The position numbers were made by a program, and so were the translations under genes. A stretch of 64,000 bases of DNA from NCBI GenBank assembly GCA_022835495.1, contig BQOK01000001.1:620001-684000 (forward strand). The letters are read 5' to 3'. How positions within the stretch are numbered: the first letter of the stretch is position 1; each line of letters starts with the position of its first letter. This document shows positions 59,392 through 64,000 of this stretch, one piece after another. The DNA comes from Oscillospiraceae bacterium (GTDB lineage: Bacteria; Bacillota; Clostridia; Oscillospirales; Ruminococcaceae). Below the pieces are notes generated by a model. The model was not told where the DNA came from, did not search any database, and saw only the letters and a program-made list of their open reading frames with translations.

Positions 59392-60051
59392 TCACATGCG
59401 GGGCAGCAGGGTGGAGCTGAGCACATTGGGCAGCCGCCCGATGGCCCGATTGAGCTCTGCGCCGAAGCTGCCGTCCGTTTCGATGGTCATGACGGCCGCG
59501 CCGCCCTTTTGCCGCCGCGCCAGGCGGAAATTGCAGATGTTGACGCCCGCGGCCGCCAGCAGCTCGGTGACGGCGGCGATGGTGCCGGGGGCGTCTTTGT
59601 GGAGGACGATGAGGGTGGTATACTGGCCGGAGAATTGGACCTCCATGCCGTTCACCCGGCTGACGAGGATGCTGCCGCCGCCCACGCTGGCGGCCTGCAC
59701 GCTGACGGGCCCGGCCGCGGCGCCCCAGAGGGTGAGGAGGGCAGTGTTGGGGTGGGCGCCGTCCAGCTCGATTTCCCGCAGCTGCACGGCGAGGCCCGCC
59801 TGGCGGGCGAGGGCGGGGGAGAAGCGGATGCGCTCGTCGTCCGGCGCGAGGCCGAGGATGCCTGCGATGAGGGCTTTGTCGGTGCCGTGGCCCCTGTAGG
59901 TGCGGGCAAAGCTGCCGTGCAGCCCGATCTCGGCCCGCACCGGCTCTGCGCCCAGCAGCGCCCGCGCCGCCCTGCCGATGCGCACCGCGCCCGCCGTGTG
60001 GCTCGATGACGGCCCGATCATTACCGGGCCGATGATATCAAATGCGTTCAT
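59392..60051 (-). CDS. sdaAB: L-serine dehydratase beta subunit
   Basis: The 219-residue protein has the SdaAB domain (FDIIGPVMIGPSSSHTAGAVRIG, LHGSFARTYRGHGTDKAL) and a C-terminal ACT domain (about 145-215, TLIVLHKDAPGTIAAVTELLAAAGVNI). It pairs with SdaAA in the oxygen-sensitive Fe-S serine dehydratase of Clostridia, giving pyruvate and ammonia. It stands directly before sdaAA. Confidence 0.95.
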   Translation of the reverse strand: MNAFDIIGPVMIGPSSSHTAGAVRIGRAARALLGAEPVRAEIGLHGSFARTYRGHGTDKALIAGILGLAPDDERIRFSPALARQAGLAVQLREIELDGAHPNTALLTLWGAAAGPVSVQAASVGGGSILVSRVNGMEVQFSGQYTTLIVLHKDAPGTIAAVTELLAAAGVNICNFRLARRQKGGAAVMTIETDGSFGAELNRAIGRLPNVLSSTLLPRM

Positions 60052-60074
60052 GGGATCCCTGCCCTTTCCGTGAA

Positions 60075-60107
60075 AGCGGCGGCCCGGGCGCCTGCCCGGA
60101 CCGCCGC
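60075..60107 (-). terminator. GC-rich hairpin before sdaAB
   Basis: A roughly 14-bp GC-rich inverted repeat lies between the membrane protein gene (60113) and sdaAB. Only CTTTC follows, so it may slow rather than stop transcription and lower sdaAB expression. Confidence 0.45.
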
Positions 60108-60112
60108 CTGTT

Positions 60113-60850
60113 TTAAACCTGCTCTTTGGCCGGGGAGGCCGGCTCCGCCTGTTTGACCGGGATCATTTTGATCTGGCCGGTTTTGTACAGCACCCAAGCT
60201 GACAGAACGATCAGCGGCATGGCGATGAGCATGAGGATGCCCTCCATGCCGGCGGTGGACATGAAGCAGTTCGCCGCCAGGACCAGCGCCATGGGCAGGA
60301 TCACACATTTCAGCTTGCCCTTTGCCACATACTCGCTGCCGCACTTATTGTCGAACATGCCCAGGAACAGCGAGCCGAACAGCGCGGGCAGCATGTAGGT
60401 GGTGGCGGTCTGCACCGCGGGCAGGGTGAGGATGGGCTGCAGCGGCACCAGGAGCAGCACGCCCACGGCAATGATCACCGTGGTGATGACCGAGGAGGCG
60501 GCCACCGCCAGGCTGGCCACGGTGTCGCCCTCCTCGGTGCCCTGAGAGGTTTCGGTGAGGGCCATGGCGTTGATGGCGCAGGGCAGCTTGAGATTCATCA
60601 CGTTGCCGGTGAGGAAGGTGATGTAGGCCGAGGAGCCCAGGATGGGGGTGTAGCTGAGGACCTCGGAGATATTGGCGGGCAGGAACACCGCCAGCAGGCC
60701 GCCGCCCACCGCGAACACGGTGCCCAGGCTTTGCGGCCACACGTGGTAGACCGCCGAGATGACGGCGGGGATGCCCAGCATGAACGCCAGGCCGATGACC
60801 ACGCCCACGCGGCCGAACCGGTGTGTGCGGTCAAAATAAGTGTTTTTCAT
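60113..60850 (-). CDS. Polytopic membrane protein of unknown function, partner of the DUF5058 protein
   Basis: The 245-residue protein has about six to seven hydrophobic helices (first about 15-35, VGVVIGLAFMLGIPAVISAVY) with a polar loop ALTETSQGTEEGDT. I do not recognise a named family. It directly follows the DUF5058 gene on the same strand and precedes sdaAB, suggesting a two-part carrier for the substrate of the M20 enzyme or serine pathway. Confidence 0.75.
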   Translation of the reverse strand: MKNTYFDRTHRFGRVGVVIGLAFMLGIPAVISAVYHVWPQSLGTVFAVGGGLLAVFLPANISEVLSYTPILGSSAYITFLTGNVMNLKLPCAINAMALTETSQGTEEGDTVASLAVAASSVITTVIIAVGVLLLVPLQPILTLPAVQTATTYMLPALFGSLFLGMFDNKCGSEYVAKGKLKCVILPMALVLAANCFMSTAGMEGILMLIAMPLIVLSAWVLYKTGQIKMIPVKQAEPASPAKEQV

Positions 60851-60871
60851 TCTGCGTTTCCTCCTTATCCA

Positions 60872-61585
60872 TCAAAACAGCCTGGTCCATGCCAGCGAGG
60901 ACAGCATGCCCAGAATGAGAGAGTCGGCCATAACAAAGTTGCCCAGCCATTTCCAACCGGTCTTTTTGATGACGAGCTGGTGCAGGATTGCCACCACCGC
61001 CGAGGTGAGCAGCACCGCGATGTACACCGCGCCGCTGGTGACCATGGAGGGAAGGAACACGGCCATGAGGGCCAGCTGCAGAACGCTGATGGCCAACACC
61101 CCGAAGGGGCCCTTGCCGCGCACCTTGGCCATGTTTTTTTGAATGCCTTTTCCGAACAGCAGCACCCCCACGATGCCGCCCAGGATGCTGATGCTCATAA
61201 CGAACATGACGGTGCCCACGATGTTGGGGTCGCCCGCGGCGCCCAGGGCCGCCACGGATTCATAGCCCGCGCCGGTGGCCACCATGTCGGCCGCCATGAG
61301 CTCGTACATGAGCGAGCCCACCACCGAAAGGCGGAACCAGGACCAGGGCACCCCCAGCACGGCGGCCAGGCTGAACAGCCCCACCACAATGGAGAGCGAG
61401 GGCACCACCGAGTAGACCATGGCGGAGGTGATGACGCCCCGCACCTTGCCCTTTTCCATGCCCAGCTTCAGGGCGTGCTTGTAAGAGCGGCGAAGGGTGA
61501 GGACCGAAAAAATGAGAACGTAGCCGATGCCCGCCGCCACAAGGATGTACAAAAGCGGGCTGTTCATGATACTGCTGAAGGTCAT
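60872..61585 (-). CDS. DUF5058 family membrane protein
   Basis: The 237-residue protein has about six transmembrane helices and matches the look of DUF5058 (YVLIFSVLTLRRSYKHALKLG at the start, WFRLSVVGSLMYELMAADMVATGAG in the middle). Family function is unknown; members lie near M20 amidohydrolases. It stands 13 bases after the M20 gene, and with the next membrane protein it may make an uptake system. Confidence 0.8.
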   Translation of the reverse strand: MTFSSIMNSPLLYILVAAGIGYVLIFSVLTLRRSYKHALKLGMEKGKVRGVITSAMVYSVVPSLSIVVGLFSLAAVLGVPWSWFRLSVVGSLMYELMAADMVATGAGYESVAALGAAGDPNIVGTVMFVMSISILGGIVGVLLFGKGIQKNMAKVRGKGPFGVLAISVLQLALMAVFLPSMVTSGAVYIAVLLTSAVVAILHQLVIKKTGWKWLGNFVMADSLILGMLSSLAWTRLF

Positions 61586-61598
61586 AATGCTCCTCCTT

Positions 61599-63053
61599 TT
61601 ATGCCTGGCCGGGCGTTTTTGGGTTTACGTCGGTATAGGAAATGCCGCTGGGGATGGGGCTTTGGTACCGGCCGCCGGTCTCGGCCAAAAGTTCCTGCTT
61701 TGCGGTTTCCAGCAGGGCCGGTTGCTCGAACAGGCGGGCGGCCGCCAGGGCGATGGCCCGCGCGGCGGCCTGGCTGCCCTTGTCGCCGATGGAGGTGCCC
61801 ACCTGGCCGGTAAACTGCCAGGTGTGGGGCCCGGTGCCGGGAATGGCGGTGGCGGCGGTGAGCTGTGCGGTGGGAACAAGATAGCTCACGTCGCCCACGT
61901 CGCTGGAGCCGGTGGTGACCACGGCCATCATCTGGGGCTGGAAGGGGATCACGGCGGTGTTCAGGGGCCGGAGGGCGAACTCGTCTTCGGTGACGCCGTT
62001 GAGCTTTGCGCCCTGGGCCAGCACGGCGGCGCGCGCTTCGGGGGCCAGCGCGGCCAGATAGCGCCGGGCAATGGCGTATTCCTCTTCGCCGAAGTCCGGC
62101 CCGCCCAAGGCGGTGAAGGAATCGGACAGGAGCTTGGAGAGGGTGGGGTTCGGCACGGTGTCGCTCAAACCGCCCAGCACGGTGGCCGTGACCTCGGTCT
62201 CGGTCATCAGGGCCGCGCCTTGGGCGATCTTTTTGATGCGCTCGAGAATGGCCGCGCTGTCGGTGAGTTTGGGGGCGCGGACGAAGTACAGCAGCGAGGC
62301 GCACTCCTGCACCACGTTGGGGGCGTCGCCGCCGCAATCCAGATACGCATAGTGCACCCGCGCCTGGCTGATGATGTGTTCGCGCAGGTAGTTGACCCCT
62401 ACGTTCATGAGCTCGCAGGCGTCCAGCGCGCTGCGGCCCTGCTCCGGGCAGGCCCCCGCGTGGGCGGTGCGGCCCTTGAAGTCGAACCTGACCTTATAGT
62501 AGGCCACCGTGCGCACGGCCATGGCGGCGTTCATGTCCATGGGGTGCCAGGTAAGGGCGGCGTCCAGCCCCGCAAAGCAGCCGGCCTTAGCCATGAAAGC
62601 CTTGCCAAAGCCGGTCTCCTCGGCCGGGCAGCCGAAAAATTTTACCGTGCCGGCCGTGCCGGTGGCCTGGAGCCATTCTTTCAGGATCAGCGCCGCGCCC
62701 GCCGCCCCGGCGCCCAGGGCGCTGTGGCCGCAGCCGTGCCCGCATTTTTGGCCCGGGATGGGCCGGGGCTCGGCCACGCCGGCCTCCTGGCTGAGGTTCG
62801 GCAGGGCGTCGTACTCGCCCAGAATGCCGATGACCGGGGCGCCCTGGCCCCAGGTTGCCTCGAGCGCGGTGGGCAGGCCGCCCGTGCCGGTCTGGACCGC
62901 AAAGCCCTCGCCGCGCAGCACCTGCGCGATCAGGGCGCTGCTCTCGGTTTCGCTGTAGCCGAATTCGGCGCTCTGCCACACCCCGCGGTTGACCTGCGAG
63001 ATGAGGGCCGCTTTTTCGGCGGCTGTTTGCCGGATGAACTGTAAAGTATCCAT
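61599..63053 (-). CDS. M20-family amidohydrolase (AbgB/p-aminobenzoyl-glutamate hydrolase-like)
   Basis: The 484-residue enzyme has the M20D metal site: CGHGCGHSALGAG, GEYDALPN, CPAEETGFGKAFM and LTWHPMDM, with the dimerisation domain between about 190 and 320 (FKGRTAHAGACPEQGRSALDA). It cleaves an N-acyl or amide bond in an amino acid conjugate. AAGGAGG precedes the ATG at 63053; the long in-frame extension to 63269 is rejected. It is first in an operon with DUF5058, a second membrane protein and sdaAB-sdaAA. Confidence 0.9.
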   Translation of the reverse strand: MDTLQFIRQTAAEKAALISQVNRGVWQSAEFGYSETESSALIAQVLRGEGFAVQTGTGGLPTALEATWGQGAPVIGILGEYDALPNLSQEAGVAEPRPIPGQKCGHGCGHSALGAGAAGAALILKEWLQATGTAGTVKFFGCPAEETGFGKAFMAKAGCFAGLDAALTWHPMDMNAAMAVRTVAYYKVRFDFKGRTAHAGACPEQGRSALDACELMNVGVNYLREHIISQARVHYAYLDCGGDAPNVVQECASLLYFVRAPKLTDSAAILERIKKIAQGAALMTETEVTATVLGGLSDTVPNPTLSKLLSDSFTALGGPDFGEEEYAIARRYLAALAPEARAAVLAQGAKLNGVTEDEFALRPLNTAVIPFQPQMMAVVTTGSSDVGDVSYLVPTAQLTAATAIPGTGPHTWQFTGQVGTSIGDKGSQAAARAIALAAARLFEQPALLETAKQELLAETGGRYQSPIPSGISYTDVNPKTPGQA

Positions 63054-63112
63054 TGTTTCCTCCTTGCTTTGTGTAGCGCCGCATTTCCCGGGATGCGCTG
63101 GCCGACAAACAA

Positions 63113-63153
63113 AGAATAGCACCGGGGAAAATTTTTGGGAAATATGGATTCCC
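63113..63153 (-). promoter_or_regulatory. Candidate M20 operon promoter with a LysR-type palindrome
   Basis: On the minus strand TTCCCA (63141-63136) and TATTCT (63118-63113) are 17 bases apart. GGGAA, 7 bases, TTCCC (63137-63153) overlaps the -35, a place where LysR regulators commonly bind. The -35 itself is poor, as expected if an activator is needed. Confidence 0.5.
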
Positions 63154-63189
63154 GATAGGGGGTATTTTTTGTGAGTATATCCACAAAAT

Positions 63190-63231
63190 TTGGCCGGGAA
63201 TTTTGCAAATTCAGCCAAAGGAAGGTATACT
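63190..63231 (+). promoter_or_regulatory. LysR gene promoter inside nested inverted repeats
   Basis: TTGCAA (63203-63208) and TATACT (63226-63231) are 17 bases apart. The -35 lies in GAATTT TGC AAATTC (63198-63212), itself inside TTTGGC...GCCAAA (63190-63195 and 63214-63219). The placement fits autorepression by the LysR protein. Confidence 0.6.
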
Positions 63232-63261
63232 GGAAAAAAGCGCTTTGAGGGGGAGAACGCG

Positions 63262-64000
63262 GTGACCATTCAGCAGCTGCAGTACGTTTTGGAGATCGCC
63301 CGCACGGGGTCGGTGTCGCAGACCGCCCGCAACCTGTTTTTATCGCAGCCAAACATCAGCAACGCGGTGAAAAACCTGGAGGCCGAGCTGGGTGTGGCTG
63401 TGTTCCAGCGCACCGCCACCGGTATGGCGCTGACCCCCGAGGGCAGGCGCCTGGTGCGCCGGGCAGGGGGGATCATTCAGGAGCTGAACGCGCTGCTGGA
63501 GGACGTGAAGGGCCAGCCGGACTGTTGTTTCAGGCTGAACAGCTCGCGCTATATCCCGGCCTTTGAGGCCTTTGCCGACCTGTGCCAGAAATACCAGCAC
63601 CAGCCGCAGCTGCATTTTTCCTGCTTTTCGGACCAGGCGAGCGACCCCGTGCGCGCGGCGGCGGAGGGCCAATACGACGTGTTTGTGTTTGTGCTGCCGG
63701 CGGCGTATGATTTAACCGAGCGCTGCGGTGCAGCCCGGCTGCGGTGCGAGGTGCTGCTGGAGGCGCCCATGTTCGTGCAGCTTGCAAAGGATCACCCGCT
63801 GGCAAAGCCGGGGGCGTTTTCGTTTGAGGCGCTGCACAATTACCCCTATGTGGACTTTACCGTGGCGGAGGGCGAGGGCACTTACAGCATGCCGTTTTTG
63901 AAATTTTTGGACCCAGACCGGTTGATCCGGGTGCAATCGATCACCAGCCGGCGGGACATTGTGGCCCACACCCTTGCCTTCAGCGCGGTGCTGCCCCATT
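63262..64000 (+). CDS. LysR-family transcriptional regulator (3' end cut by window)
   Basis: The first 246 residues are visible. They show the LysR winged helix-turn-helix (QQLQYVLEIARTGSVSQTARNLFLSQPNISNAVKNLE) and most of the effector-binding domain. The start is GTG with GAGGGGGAG upstream. It is divergent from the M20/DUF5058/serine dehydratase operon and likely activates it when a substrate or coinducer is bound. Confidence 0.93.
   Translation, partial: MTIQQLQYVLEIARTGSVSQTARNLFLSQPNISNAVKNLEAELGVAVFQRTATGMALTPEGRRLVRRAGGIIQELNALLEDVKGQPDCCFRLNSSRYIPAFEAFADLCQKYQHQPQLHFSCFSDQASDPVRAAAEGQYDVFVFVLPAAYDLTERCGAARLRCEVLLEAPMFVQLAKDHPLAKPGAFSFEALHNYPYVDFTVAEGEGTYSMPFLKFLDPDRLIRVQSITSRRDIVAHTLAFSAVLPH

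Noticed and set aside
58443-59426. 327-residue frame covering all of sdaAA in one frame
   Set aside because: Its first half is out of frame with the conserved SdaAA residues; only its second half is real, so the gene is reported as frame-interrupted.

Overview
The window looks like a chromosomal segment of a GC-rich Gram-positive anaerobe of the class Clostridia, probably an Oscillospiraceae/Ruminococcaceae-like gut bacterium. This is inferred from the gene orders (asp23-fakA-recG, argS beside a DUF1934 gene, rpmG-secE-nusG-rplKAJL), strong AGGAGG ribosome binding sites, lipoprotein signals, an Fe-S type two-subunit serine dehydratase and the many plant-glycan genes. No tRNA, rRNA or CRISPR array was seen.

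Layout: 1-4.7 kb holds a threonine aldolase fragment, proBA, an unknown membrane protein and an HD hydrolase. 4.8-21.2 kb is a sugar locus: a LacI regulator on the minus strand faces a 15-kb, 14-gene operon (GH9, ABC importer, two VOC proteins, ROK kinase, NagB-like protein, Gfo/Idh, ThuA-like, MDR dehydrogenase, MFS, GH3). Both promoters carry a LacI-type operator in the -35/-10 spacer. 21.3-26.9 kb holds bioY-birA with a BirA box and a racemase-metG-tatD operon. 26.9-28 kb is a 1.1-kb gene-poor stretch with a three-unit hairpin repeat. Then come ldh, a zinc-ribbon protein and an AT-rich acquired island (29.85-32.1 kb: GNAT, PEBP, gene debris).

32.2-40.3 kb is housekeeping: argS, DUF1934, murI, ddl, then rpmG-secE-nusG-rplK-rplA-rplJ-rplL with leader RNAs; rpoB does not follow rplL. 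40.4-49.5 kb holds an Fe-S aldo/keto reductase, an ECF sigma/anti-sigma trio, a phosphoesterase, dacA, pncB, a CmpB-like membrane protein and a GH13 glucosidase with a perfect LacI-type palindrome. 49.8-51.2 kb is a small regulator cluster in which two related two-part HTH proteins flank an XRE protein. 51.3-58.3 kb holds recG, fakA, asp23, an orphan peptide-binding lipoprotein, a CBS protein and a flavin reductase-like protein.

58.4-64 kb is the other locus of special interest: a LysR gene divergent from an M20 amidohydrolase, two uncharacterised membrane proteins (one DUF5058) and both serine dehydratase subunits, sdaAA being interrupted by a one-base shortfall in a G run. The best candidates for undescribed biology are the 15-kb sugar operon, this M20/DUF5058/serine dehydratase unit and the paired HTH cluster.
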